Shown here piece by piece: positions 1 to 9,216 of a DNA stretch of 64,000 nt. How positions within the stretch are numbered: the stretch's first letter is position 1; each line of letters opens with the position of its first letter. The stretch comes from Candidatus Saccharimonadota bacterium (GTDB lineage: Bacteria; Patescibacteriota; Saccharimonadia; Saccharimonadales; Saccharimonadaceae). The translations under genes were made by a program, and so were the position numbers. Below the pieces are notes generated by a model. It saw only the letters and a list, made by a program, of their open reading frames with translations. It was not told the DNA's origin and searched no databases. The stretch covers positions 186,001 through 250,000 of the forward strand of contig JAUCSC010000001.1 in NCBI GenBank assembly GCA_030445265.1. Reading direction: 5' to 3'.

Positions 1-371
1 GATGTAGAGTCGGGGTTTGCTGTCGTTGCAGGTGTTTCCAGGATGAGGCCAGTTCCATTTCCGCCGACATTGAGAAATTGATAGGCTTGCTCATCGAGTC
101 CCTGCGGCGCAGCAGCAGCAATAAGGTTATATGACAGGAACCTTCGACTATGGATGACGTCTTTTTCCATGCGATTAAAGGAATCCTGTACATCACGCGA
201 GAGGGCATTAGCACTTCGTGTTGCCAGAACATCGCCAGTTACCGTGATGATTGCTGCTATGAATGCGGTGATTGCTAAAATGATAATTGGTGCAATAACG
301 AGCATCTCTACGAGAGTGAAGCCTCGATTTTTTCGTAACGCAGAATGTTTAGTTATTGATGAACGTGGCAT
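1..371 (-). CDS. Type IV prepilin-like protein (partial, runs off window)
   Basis: Minus-strand frame from CAT at 369-371 translates to MPRSSITKHSALRKNRGFTLVEMLVIAPIIILAITAFIAA..., a prepilin GFTLVE motif plus hydrophobic helix; overlaps the next pilin gene's stop. Confidence 0.8.
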   Translation of the reverse strand, partial: MPRSSITKHSALRKNRGFTLVEMLVIAPIIILAITAFIAAIITVTGDVLATRSANALSRDVQDSFNRMEKDVIHSRRFLSYNLIAAAAPQGLDEQAYQFLNVGGNGTGLILETPATTANPDST

Positions 372-738
372 ATTTTACCGTTTCTATGGGTGAATTATAA
401 TTAACTGTTACTTCAAGCTTGGAAAGATTTGGTGTTTGGGCCAGTGATGGACATGATAGGACGACAGTGACGCTTATATTACTTATATTGTCGGTGTTTG
501 CGATCGCGGAGTTGGTTAGTGGTGTCTGCGCCGTGCATGGTTTCGAGGCGGTCGGTGTATAACGTTTTAGATAATCGTACGCGATGCTTGCTGCCTGTGA
601 TTGTCCTCGGGCTGTGCCACTATCTTGAACGATGATGCTATAAAGTTGATAGCCTGCCAGCAGGAAGATGGCAGCAACAAACAAGGTAATGAGAAGTTCG
701 ACGGCAGTGAAGCCAGCCTGGGTGGGTATAGCACTCAT
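349..738 (-). CDS. Type IV prepilin-like protein
   Basis: QAGFTAVELLITLFVAAIFLLAG prepilin cleavage/methylation motif near the N-terminus. Confidence 0.85.
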   Translation of the reverse strand: MSAIPTQAGFTAVELLITLFVAAIFLLAGYQLYSIIVQDSGTARGQSQAASIAYDYLKRYTPTASKPCTAQTPLTNSAIANTDNISNISVTVVLSCPSLAQTPNLSKLEVTVNYNSPIETVKYATFINN

Positions 739-1247
739 TGGTTACGACTGATTTCCTGTTGAACGGTATTGTTTGCTTCCAGACGATAGTAAATATTAAA
801 TTTACGGCATTCTTCTGTAGTAAGCGTACATAAAGTGTTGTCACTCTTTAGCGCTTGGTAGACGTATTGGCTAATGGTCGGTTGGGGTGTGACGCCCGCG
901 GCTGTCTGGGTGGTATTGGTTGCCGCGACCATGGTGGCACCAATATCCGCTGCCCCGGGTGCTATTAAAGAACTTTCGTCGATATCTCGGAGAACCTGGA
1001 GAATATATGCATCGCCCTGACTGATGAACGAAGTGGGTGGATACTTGCCAGTTGTGGTCGTGCCTTCATTGCCGCCGGAATCATAGTATACATCTAAGCT
1101 ATTACTAATGGCTTGAACGTCGGCTATGCGTTCGCTGTCACGTGCCTTTACCTGAGTGTCGCTGAGGGTCACAATACCGAGCACCAGTAAAATACCCATC
1201 ACCGCGATAATGATGATGATTTCAACAATAGTAAACCCGCGCCGCAT
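735..1247 (-). CDS. Type IV prepilin / type II secretion pseudopilin-like protein
   Basis: RRGFTIVEIIIIIAVMGILLVLGIV prepilin motif; 4-nt overlap with the downstream pilin gene. Confidence 0.88.
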   Translation of the reverse strand: MRRGFTIVEIIIIIAVMGILLVLGIVTLSDTQVKARDSERIADVQAISNSLDVYYDSGGNEGTTTTGKYPPTSFISQGDAYILQVLRDIDESSLIAPGAADIGATMVAATNTTQTAAGVTPQPTISQYVYQALKSDNTLCTLTTEECRKFNIYYRLEANNTVQQEISRNQ

Positions 1248-1287
1248 GCATATAGCATAAGGGGTTTAAGTCCAAATCGCAAGCTGT

Positions 1288-2316
1288 CTATAGTTCGAGT
1301 GGTTCTTGCTCGATTGGTATGCGGAACTTACCATAGACGGCGTCAACAATTTCTTGACGTGCAGCTGCAAGATCGGCGTAGCCAGTCGCCTCATGATTAA
1401 TAAGAACGAGGGCATTCTTGTCGTGTATACGCATGCCGTGCAAGACCTGGCCCTTGAAACCGGTTTGTTCGATCAGCCATCCGGTCGGGATTTTAAAGCG
1501 GCCGTCGCTCATCTCATAACTCGGAGCATCGGGATATTGTTTCTTGAGATCATGTAACTGCCAATCTTCGATGATCGCATTCTTAAAGAATGAACCGGCA
1601 TTTGGAAATTCGATCGGATTAGGTAGTTTGTCGCGCCGGATATCGATGACGGCGTCACGGACAACTTGCTGAGTAAAGATGGTCACTTTCCGTTCATCAA
1701 AATAACGCTGAAGCGCCTCGTAAAACGGGGGATTGGGCAGGTTCTTCGATAACTTTAAAGTGATCGATGTAATGATATAGCGACCAGTTTCAGCTTCCCG
1801 GAAAATGCTACTGCGATAGGCAAATTGGCAGTCGGCATTCTGCAGGGTAACGATCTGGCTGGTCGTGGTGTCGTATGCTTCGAGGGATACAAGGGTATCG
1901 GCCAGCTCCTGCCCGTAGGCACCGATATTCTGGACGGGTGCACCACCGGCCGTTCCCGGAATAGCCGACAGGGCTTCAATGCCAGATAAGTTCGAGACAA
2001 CGGTTCGTTCGACGACTTTATCCCAGTTTTCACCGGCACCAATTTTAATTGTCATTGAGTAAATGTCGTCAGCCAGGACTTCAAAACCAAGTATCTTGAT
2101 ATGGACGATGAGTCCGGCGAATCCTTCGTCACGCACAATCGTATTGCTGCCACCACCCAGGACAAAGATCGGCAAATGCTGTGCGTTGGCTGTCCGGTGA
2201 AGGGTCGCGACGTCTTCGGCAGTGTGCGCTTCAGCAAAATAGGCAGCCGACCCGCCAAGCCGCATCGTCGTGTAGTTTTTAAGCGGAACCTGCTGATGGA
2301 TATCCATGGCGCTCAT
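1288..2316 (-). CDS. murB: UDP-N-acetylenolpyruvoylglucosamine reductase
   Basis: NYTTMRLGGSAAYF, LGGGSNTIVRD, IPGTAGGAPVQNIGAYGQE and NAGSFFKNA motifs of MurB. Confidence 0.96.
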   Translation of the reverse strand: MSAMDIHQQVPLKNYTTMRLGGSAAYFAEAHTAEDVATLHRTANAQHLPIFVLGGGSNTIVRDEGFAGLIVHIKILGFEVLADDIYSMTIKIGAGENWDKVVERTVVSNLSGIEALSAIPGTAGGAPVQNIGAYGQELADTLVSLEAYDTTTSQIVTLQNADCQFAYRSSIFREAETGRYIITSITLKLSKNLPNPPFYEALQRYFDERKVTIFTQQVVRDAVIDIRRDKLPNPIEFPNAGSFFKNAIIEDWQLHDLKKQYPDAPSYEMSDGRFKIPTGWLIEQTGFKGQVLHGMRIHDKNALVLINHEATGYADLAAARQEIVDAVYGKFRIPIEQEPLEL

Positions 2317-2367
2317 TATAGCTTAGCTTCTCGTATCTATACTATAATTACTGACGGTATAACCTAT

Positions 2368-2444
2368 GCACCCGTAGCTCAGCTGGATAGAGCGTTGGTT
2401 TCCGGTACCAAAGGTCAGAGGTTCAAATCCTCTCGGGTGTACCA
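2368..2444 (+). tRNA. tRNA-Arg (anticodon CCG), CCA encoded
   Basis: Cloverleaf GCACCCG...CGGGTGTACCA; anticodon stem TTGGT/ACCAA with loop TTCCGGT; T-loop GTTCAAATC. Confidence 0.93.
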
Positions 2445-2477
2445 CGTTATGCTTACCATGCCATAAATGGTAGACTA

Positions 2478-2870
2478 ATGTATATGTCATTGTCTCGATC
2501 ACATCGTCGTATGGCGGAAAATGAAGCGATCTTCCGGCGTCTTAACCAGCAAGTACAGGCGGGATTTGATGAGATTAACGCCATCGCCGTCGAAGAGCGG
2601 GCCGCACCATACGGTGTAAGCCCCGACACATTACTCGAATTCTACTGTGAATGCTCTGACGAAAACTGCATTCAGCGCATATCGCTTACGGCCGATGAGT
2701 ACAACCGCGTACACGGAGAAGGTGACTTATTCACCGTCATACGAGGTCATGAGGTACTCGGTATAGAAGATGTTGTCTCAACAAATGGTAACTACAGTTT
2801 GGTGAGGAAGCATTTTGAGCCATCGATGGATGTAGATACGTTGCACAAGACCTCAATCGATAATAGCTAA
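2478..2870 (+). CDS. Small conserved protein with [10 protein letters not shown]...LTADEYNRV motif
   Basis: ORF of 130 aa between tRNAs; motif resembles FxCECxDxxCxxxIxLTxxEYExVR proteins of Actinobacteria (from memory). Confidence 0.7.
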   Translation: MYMSLSRSHRRMAENEAIFRRLNQQVQAGFDEINAIAVEERAAPYGVSPDTLLEFYCECSDENCIQRISLTADEYNRVHGEGDLFTVIRGHEVLGIEDVVSTNGNYSLVRKHFEPSMDVDTLHKTSIDNS

Positions 2871-2911
2871 TCTGACAAAGCTCCCTTACATCTGTTATAA
2901 TATGATTTCAC

Positions 2912-2988
2912 GCACCCGTAGCTCAGTGGATTAGAGCACTGGTCTTCGGAACCAGGTGTCGCAAGTTCGAATCTTGCCGGGTGTACCA
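2912..2988 (+). tRNA. tRNA-Arg (anticodon TCG), CCA encoded
   Basis: GCACCCG...CGGGTGTACCA; anticodon stem CTGGT/ACCAG with loop CTTCGGA. Confidence 0.92.
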
Positions 2989-3168
2989 AGAAAAATGACG
3001 TATTGAGAAATAGGTCATTTTTTATTGATCCTTTGCGGATCCATGAAAAGTCGAACCGGGCTGATTGACATTTAATTACTCTTATGCTATAATAAAAGGA
3101 TAGGCTGTTGTCATCCTGGCGCTCTTGCATAAACAGGGGTAAACCACTACAATAGGCCAGTAAAATAT

Positions 3169-3245
3169 GGGCCAGTAGCTCAGCTGGTTAGAGCACCTGC
3201 CTCTTAAGCAGGGTGTCGAGGGTTCAAGTCCCTCCTGGCCCTCCA
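3169..3245 (+). tRNA. tRNA-Lys (anticodon CTT), CCA encoded
   Basis: GGGCCAG...CTGGCCCTCCA; anticodon stem CCTGC/GCAGG with loop CTCTTAA. Confidence 0.94.
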
Positions 3246-3297
3246 AATAAAAAACGTCAACTGACTTTTCGCTACGGTTGGCGTTTTTTATTTGGAA
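3246..3297 (+). terminator. Intrinsic terminator after the tRNA cluster
   Basis: AATAAAAAACGTCAAC ... GGTTGGCGTTTTTTATT stem followed by T-tract. Confidence 0.7.
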
Positions 3298-3352
3298 GTA
3301 AAGATTTTTGAGTATCTCGATTGACGCTTTTTTTGTTTGGTATGATTGATAA

Positions 3353-3958
3353 ATGATCAGTACGCAGATCACAACGACGATAGGGAAGTCCAAGGATGTA
3401 TATTGTTTTTTGGCATTGTTATCGACAGATACTCAGCGGCAGCTCGCGTCGCTACTGGCGGAATTGTCCGCGGAATTAGGTGATGCTGCGTGGGTAATGC
3501 CGGCTGAAGCACTGCATATTACGCTATGCGAGATTGTTCAATTCAAAGATTATAGCCAAGATCCTCAAAAGATTTATGAGCAGCATTCAACGGAATACAT
3601 CCATCGCACGGCAGATATCATGGCCAAGTATGATCCTATTACGATTTCCTTCGATTTGCTTCACGTGAGTCCACAGGCAATTATCATCAAAGGGACTGAT
3701 AATGGTAGCTTCAATCAAATTCGTAAAGAACAAGTCGATTTGCTTCCGCTGCCTGCTGAAACCAAAATGCCTCCCGACATCATTCATAGTTCTATCGCCC
3801 GTTTTGTAAAAGAAGTTCCACTCGAGGATGTCGAAAGAATAGTGAAGAAGCACTCGATTAATATCCAAGAAACAGTCAGTGAGTTCAAACTTATTCATGG
3901 CTTAGTCTCACCGCTACTCAAGTATGAGGTAATTCAAAGCTATCCACTCGTCGAATAG
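3353..3958 (+). CDS. Putative 2H phosphoesterase (LigT-like)
   Basis: Two HxT/S motifs at the expected spacing: LHITLCEIV and IIHSSIARF. Confidence 0.65.
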   Translation: MISTQITTTIGKSKDVYCFLALLSTDTQRQLASLLAELSAELGDAAWVMPAEALHITLCEIVQFKDYSQDPQKIYEQHSTEYIHRTADIMAKYDPITISFDLLHVSPQAIIIKGTDNGSFNQIRKEQVDLLPLPAETKMPPDIIHSSIARFVKEVPLEDVERIVKKHSINIQETVSEFKLIHGLVSPLLKYEVIQSYPLVE

Positions 3959-4005
3959 TTGTTTCGAGGGCGCACCTTGTTCCGAACAGCGAACAACACG
4001 CGGTA

Positions 4006-4989
4006 CTAGGCGACCTCTTCTAATTTCTTGTTGACCTGCGCACCGAGCAGGACGATGAGGGCTGAAACGTTGAACCAAATCATGAGTACGATGATGCCAG
4101 CGAACACCCCATATGTTTTCGCGTAGTTGCCAAAACTTTGAACATAAATGAAAAAGAGGATCGTCGCAATGAGCCATAGTATGGTTGCGGCGGTGGCTCC
4201 CCAGCTCACCCACTGCCAATGTGGTGCGCTCCGATTTGGCCCGTAGCGGTATATGGTCGACAGAATAAGACTCACCAGGATGATAAGGATCGGCCAGCGC
4301 AGGAAAGGGAATAATATCACGATAATATCAGGAGCGCCCAGCTTTTCAAGGGCTTCGGCTTGAAGAATCAACAGCCCAAAAATAACAGCACCAGATAGCA
4401 ACACCACGATGCTCAAAAGAACGCTCGCCAGACGGAGCTTGATAAAGCCGCGGTCTTCGTTGACCTCGTAGGCTTTATTAGTGGCTCGCACGAGATTCTG
4501 GACCCCACCGGAGGTCGTCCATAGTAACGCGCCGACACTTATGATCGTGGCTATGCCAGCGACATGCTTCGGCGACGACGTTAGGGGACTGAGGACGGTC
4601 ACGAGCAGCTCGTGGAGCGTTGCCGGAAGAATAGCGCCAAGGTCATTAATCAGCGTCGCCAAGCTAGCCGGACTCGTCAGGAGGATGTATACGCTGGCAC
4701 TACCAAGGAGCACCGGAAAGAAGGAAAGCGTCGAATAATAGGCGAGAGCAGCGGCAGAACTGGCGAGGTCTTTATCCTTGAGCGCATTCTTTGTGCGCAG
4801 TAAGGCATCCTTCCAAGTGGCTTTTGATAGGTCGCTCGGCCCATCAACATCGTCATCGTCTGACGGTGCTTTCTTAGCCTTTTGGGGTGATGATTCGCGG
4901 GTTTTTTGGGTTGATAAGTTGCGGCTGGCTCTCGTAAGGAAGGTAATGATCCAGACAGCCCATGATGCGTATTTCAGTATTTTTCTCAC
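4006..4989 (-). CDS. YihY/virulence factor BrkB family membrane protein
   Basis: DLASSAAALAYYSTLSFFPVLLGSASVY and YRYGPNRSAPHWQWVSWGATAATILW motifs; multiple TM helices. Confidence 0.85.
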   Translation of the reverse strand: MRKILKYASWAVWIITFLTRASRNLSTQKTRESSPQKAKKAPSDDDDVDGPSDLSKATWKDALLRTKNALKDKDLASSAAALAYYSTLSFFPVLLGSASVYILLTSPASLATLINDLGAILPATLHELLVTVLSPLTSSPKHVAGIATIISVGALLWTTSGGVQNLVRATNKAYEVNEDRGFIKLRLASVLLSIVVLLSGAVIFGLLILQAEALEKLGAPDIIVILFPFLRWPILIILVSLILSTIYRYGPNRSAPHWQWVSWGATAATILWLIATILFFIYVQSFGNYAKTYGVFAGIIVLMIWFNVSALIVLLGAQVNKKLEEVA

Positions 4990-5099
4990 AACCTTACTGT
5001 ACTGACATAAAACATGAAAACTATGAAATATCTTACACTGATGTACTACGCCCGCTGGTATATAATAGTACAGTTAAAGAAAAGTAGCAGGGGGTTAAT

Positions 5100-6296
5100 T
5101 TGACGAAGCCAAAGACAAGCGATCAGACGCTGTCGACACTCCAATTTACCCACGATAAGACATTAGTCGAGCTTGAGCACTACAAGCTCCTTGTCGAAAG
5201 CGTCCAAGATTACGCTATTTTCCTGCTCGATCCACAGGGCTATATTATTACCTGGAACAAGGGTGCCGAACGCAATAAAGGCTATAAAGCCCACGAAATC
5301 ATCGGGCAGCATTTTTCGAAATTTTATCAGCAACATGATATCGATGCCAAAAAACCAGAACGGGAACTCAAGCTCGCCAAACAGTATGGGCGAATTGAAG
5401 ATGAAGACTGGCGGGTACGCAAAGATGGTACGCGTTTTTGGGCAAACGTCATCATCACAGCACTTATTGATGAAACCGGCACGCTGGTCGGCTTTGCAAA
5501 GGTGACCCGGGATCTTACCGAACGTAAGCGTCAGGAAGATGAGCTGCGCCAGGCAAATACGCTCCTGCGTAAACAACAACGAGAACTTCAGGCATTGAAC
5601 GCGGCAAAAGATGAATTTATTTCGCTTGCTTCACACCAGCTACGGACGCCGGCGACGGCGGTTAAGCAACTGCTCGCGATGCTCAAAGAAGGTTTTTATG
5701 GTGAAATTCCAGAAACCCACCAGCCGATTATTGATAAAGCCTACGCCAGTAATGAACGGCAGATAGCCATCGTCAATAGCCTTTTGCAAGTGGCGCAACT
5801 GGACGCGGGTAAGGTAGTGCTCCGCAAGTCGCTGACCGATATGAATAAGATGTTACCGGATATCATTGAAGAACAGAAAGATACGCTAGAAAGCCGCAGA
5901 CAGACGATCACGTACGAAGGGCCTAAGGATAATCCGCATGTTAATGTCGACCCGAAGTACATTCGTATGGCCTTGGAAAACCTGATCGACAATGCCTCAA
6001 AATATACGTATGACTACGGTACGATTAGCGTCACTTCGACCGTTGAAAGTGGGCAGCTTAGCATCGAGATAAAAGATAGTGGTGTTGGTATCGCCAGCGA
6101 TGATCTAGCAACACTGTTTGGAAAGTTTAAGCGCATACCAAATGAGTTTTCTCAAAAAGTAACCGGAAGCGGCCTCGGACTCTACTGGGTGCAAGAAGTG
6201 GTCGCCCTGCACGGCGGAACGATCCATGTCATATCCGAGCTAAAAAAAGGGACGACATTTACCGTTAAGCTGCCGCTGGAAAAATCACATGCGTAA
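5100..6296 (+). CDS. PAS-domain sensor histidine kinase
   Basis: PAS (DYAIFLLDPQGYIITWNKGAERNKGY), H-box (FISLASHQLRTP), N-box (NLIDNASKYT), G boxes (GSGLGLYWVQ); TTG start. Confidence 0.93.
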   Translation: MTKPKTSDQTLSTLQFTHDKTLVELEHYKLLVESVQDYAIFLLDPQGYIITWNKGAERNKGYKAHEIIGQHFSKFYQQHDIDAKKPERELKLAKQYGRIEDEDWRVRKDGTRFWANVIITALIDETGTLVGFAKVTRDLTERKRQEDELRQANTLLRKQQRELQALNAAKDEFISLASHQLRTPATAVKQLLAMLKEGFYGEIPETHQPIIDKAYASNERQIAIVNSLLQVAQLDAGKVVLRKSLTDMNKMLPDIIEEQKDTLESRRQTITYEGPKDNPHVNVDPKYIRMALENLIDNASKYTYDYGTISVTSTVESGQLSIEIKDSGVGIASDDLATLFGKFKRIPNEFSQKVTGSGLGLYWVQEVVALHGGTIHVISELKKGTTFTVKLPLEKSHA

Positions 6297-6657
6297 AATA
6301 CTGGTTGTGGAGGATGAAGAGATTTTGCGCGAGTCTTATGAGTTGTTACTCGCCACACAGCCGTACGACGTCCATACTGCTGAGCATGGCGCCATCGCTC
6401 TCGAAAGATGCCAGCAGACACAGTATGACTTAATCTTACTCGACCTGATGATGCCCGTTCTTGACGGCGTGGGCTTTCTGAAGGCGTTTATGCCACTGGC
6501 GCCGGAACATACGCGTGTCATCCTGATGACTAATCTCTCGTCGGGCCTCGAGTTGGAAGAAGCCTTAAAATTAGGTGCTGAGCGGAGCGTCCTGAAGGCT
6601 TCGATGGCTCCACGCGAGCTCTTATCACTCGTTCGTTATGAGCTCGAGGCGTCATGA
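6289..6657 (+). CDS. Response regulator receiver protein
   Basis: KILVVEDEE...YDLILLDLMMPVLDG; overlaps the upstream kinase gene. Confidence 0.92.
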   Translation: MRKILVVEDEEILRESYELLLATQPYDVHTAEHGAIALERCQQTQYDLILLDLMMPVLDGVGFLKAFMPLAPEHTRVILMTNLSSGLELEEALKLGAERSVLKASMAPRELLSLVRYELEAS

Positions 6658-6736
6658 TGGGTACGAATGCTAATATGACTTCAACAGACGGGCGAAATGG
6701 GCGCAAAGAAGCTCTCATTCTGATAAGCTAATAGAG

Positions 6737-7555
6737 ATGAGAATTCTCGATGGGGCAGAACTTGCCGGATTTATCAAAGCACGTCAGATCACGCAGGTAC
6801 GGGCGCTTCGTCAGGCATGGCAGGTCAGTCCAAAGCTAGCTATCATTCAGACGATTAACGAGCCAGTTGTCGACATGTATGTCGGCTTAAAGCAGGCCTA
6901 TGGCGAGGACATATTAATCGATGTTGACGTCCATAAAGTCGAGCAAAGAGCGGTACGTGATTTGATCAAGCAATTAAATGAGGATGAGTTGGTGCATGGC
7001 ATTATTGTGCAGCTCCCACTGGCCGATCCCAGCCAGACGGATGAGGTGGTGAATCTTATTGCGCCTGAAAAAGATGTCGATGGGCTGGGTACTGACGCCA
7101 CGATGACGCCGGCGACGGCCTTGGCGATTGAATGGCTGCTGGCTGGCTACAACGTGACGCTTAAGGGCAGGCAACTGGCCATTGTTGGTAATGGCCGATT
7201 GGTCGGCGCACCGCTATACAAACTATGGAGCGGTATGGGCCTCGATGTCCGTGTCTATGATGATACGGTCGGTGATTTAACGCGTCCGCTACGTTCGGCT
7301 GAGGTTGTCGTTACCGCCACAGGCGTACCGGGTCTGATACGATCCGCCATGCTACGGCCCGGTGCAGTCGTTGTCGACGCTGGTACCTCTACTGAAAATG
7401 GCAAAATAGTGGGCGATACGGCCGCTGATGTGCGGGAACGTGACGACCTCATCATTACACCGATAAGAGGCGGCGTCGGGCCACTCACTGTCACGGCATT
7501 ATTTGATAATGTTATACAAGCGGCGCGCATTGTCGCCGACGCAAAACAACTCTAG
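6737..7555 (+). CDS. folD: FolD-like bifunctional methylenetetrahydrofolate dehydrogenase/cyclohydrolase (divergent)
   Basis: YVGLK, HGIIVQLPL, EKDVDGL and GGVGPLTV motifs. Confidence 0.88.
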   Translation: MRILDGAELAGFIKARQITQVRALRQAWQVSPKLAIIQTINEPVVDMYVGLKQAYGEDILIDVDVHKVEQRAVRDLIKQLNEDELVHGIIVQLPLADPSQTDEVVNLIAPEKDVDGLGTDATMTPATALAIEWLLAGYNVTLKGRQLAIVGNGRLVGAPLYKLWSGMGLDVRVYDDTVGDLTRPLRSAEVVVTATGVPGLIRSAMLRPGAVVVDAGTSTENGKIVGDTAADVRERDDLIITPIRGGVGPLTVTALFDNVIQAARIVADAKQL

Positions 7556-7557
7556 TA

Positions 7558-7926
7558 TTATTGTCCGAGTGCTTCTTTGACGCGTTGGACGACTTGTCGG
7601 GGCGTCAGCTCTGCCTTAACGATGTAGCTGTGAATGCCGAGTCCGCGGATTTCTTTTGGAGATTCTTCTTCACCGAGATTGGTGAGGATGATAACTGGGA
7701 TGTCTTTGCCCCACGCGTTCTTTCGGATGACAGTCAAAGCTTCGGCGCCATTCATTTCGGGCATCTGTAAATCCATGAGAATAATATCTGGCTGGAACTC
7801 TTCAACCATGGCAACGCCACGCTTGCCATTGTTTGCCAGCTGGACATCGTAGCCATCGGCCTCGAACTTCATGCGGTACATTTGGTTGATGACAGGGTCG
7901 TCTTCGATGATGGCTATCTTGGTCAT
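7558..7926 (-). CDS. Response regulator receiver protein
   Basis: KIAIIEDDPVINQMYRMKFE...PDIILMDLQMPEMNG...VIILTNLGEEE. Confidence 0.92.
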   Translation of the reverse strand: MTKIAIIEDDPVINQMYRMKFEADGYDVQLANNGKRGVAMVEEFQPDIILMDLQMPEMNGAEALTVIRKNAWGKDIPVIILTNLGEEESPKEIRGLGIHSYIVKAELTPRQVVQRVKEALGQ

Positions 7927-8013
7927 ACGCTAATCATACGATAATCTCATCACCCTTTCAAGGTTATGCTATGATATCTGCAGTTTTATGCTATAGTAAC
8001 TTAAGTAAACACG

Positions 8014-8355
8014 ATGAAAGATTTAGCACCGACGATATATCGACAACGACTCGTTGTCGAAGGATACCCTAAGAAGGCTATTACTGATGAAGAAATTAAA
8101 AAGTTTCTTTCAGAGCTGTCGGTCGTGCTTGATATGAAGCAACTCATAGAACCTGTTACTCATCGAAGCGATATGTATGGCTGGGCTGGCTGGATACATT
8201 GGGAAACCTCAGGTGCTCATTTTTATGCATGGGAACAGCCTCTCCTGTTTTTTAGCGTAGACATCTATACATGTAAGGCATTCTCGCCACAGCAAGCGGC
8301 CGACTTTACCAAACAGTACTTTGAATGTGATAGCGTTGAGTACCAGGGTTTCTAA
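8014..8355 (+). CDS. S-adenosylmethionine decarboxylase (SpeD)-like pyruvoyl-enzyme family protein
   Basis: YGWAGWIHWETSGAHFYAWEQPLLFFSVDIYTCKAF aligns by eye with the SpeD core YG..GVV.I.ESH..IHTWPE.GYAAIDLFTCG. Confidence 0.72.
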   Translation: MKDLAPTIYRQRLVVEGYPKKAITDEEIKKFLSELSVVLDMKQLIEPVTHRSDMYGWAGWIHWETSGAHFYAWEQPLLFFSVDIYTCKAFSPQQAADFTKQYFECDSVEYQGF

Positions 8356-9173
8356 TGCTTGAACAGGACATATCCATACCGGAAAGTCTTGTGCCGCGAT
8401 ACGATCTATCGCACGTGGAAATAAAAAGTTTAACGAATGATTTGCTGGCGGAACGTTCAGAGTCTTTAGTAGCGCAGTCTCAAATAGTTATCTTTGAGGC
8501 CGGGAGCAATAGTGCATATACAAACATAGGCCGTTACATCGAACGTGTCGTGTTTGAAGAATCGTTTGGAAACGACACTCAGGAGATGGTCAGAGAGTAT
8601 GGCCCCTATGAAGCCGCATCGTTGTTCTTTATAGCAATAGATACGGCCGAGGCGGAGCCAGTAGGGGTGATTAGAATAATTGAGAATTCTCCTGCTGGTC
8701 TGAAGACGTTAAACGACGTACAGAATCCTCCATTCAGTATATCGTTTGATTCGGTCGTTAGCGCACATAGCATCGACGACATGGATAACGTATGGGACAT
8801 CGGTACTGCTGCGGTATTGCCTTGCTATAGGTTTTCTGACAAGGGAAGTCCCAGCTTGATGTTATATGCTAGTGGGATAAGGCAGGCAAATATACTAGGT
8901 ATTGAGCATGTCGTTTCTCTTGTGGATGATAAGGCGTATAGGAATATGACACAAAACATAGGTATACCTTTTCAGCCGCTCGCTGATGCCCTACCAGCGA
9001 GTTATCTCGGTTCGAAACTGAGCCATGCAGCGTACGGAAGAGTAGATGAGTTTATCCCTAGTATTATTGAAAAGATGAAGGCTACTGCAGATACGGGGCT
9101 TGGGAAGCGTATTTCACCTATAGTCATGAAGTACCTGTTCGAAGACAATACTATACCTACTCGTAATACGTAA
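8355..9173 (+). CDS. Putative GNAT-fold acyltransferase-like protein
   Basis: FFIAIDTAEAEPVGVIRIIENSP ... NVWDIGTAAVLPCYRFSDKGSPSLMLYASGIRQANILGIEHVVSLVDDKAYR; start overlaps the upstream stop (taATG). Confidence 0.5.
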   Translation: MLEQDISIPESLVPRYDLSHVEIKSLTNDLLAERSESLVAQSQIVIFEAGSNSAYTNIGRYIERVVFEESFGNDTQEMVREYGPYEAASLFFIAIDTAEAEPVGVIRIIENSPAGLKTLNDVQNPPFSISFDSVVSAHSIDDMDNVWDIGTAAVLPCYRFSDKGSPSLMLYASGIRQANILGIEHVVSLVDDKAYRNMTQNIGIPFQPLADALPASYLGSKLSHAAYGRVDEFIPSIIEKMKATADTGLGKRISPIVMKYLFEDNTIPTRNT

Positions 9174-9216
9174 GACTTTACTGTAAAAAGTATTACGCTT
9201 ACGCTACACTGTTATC

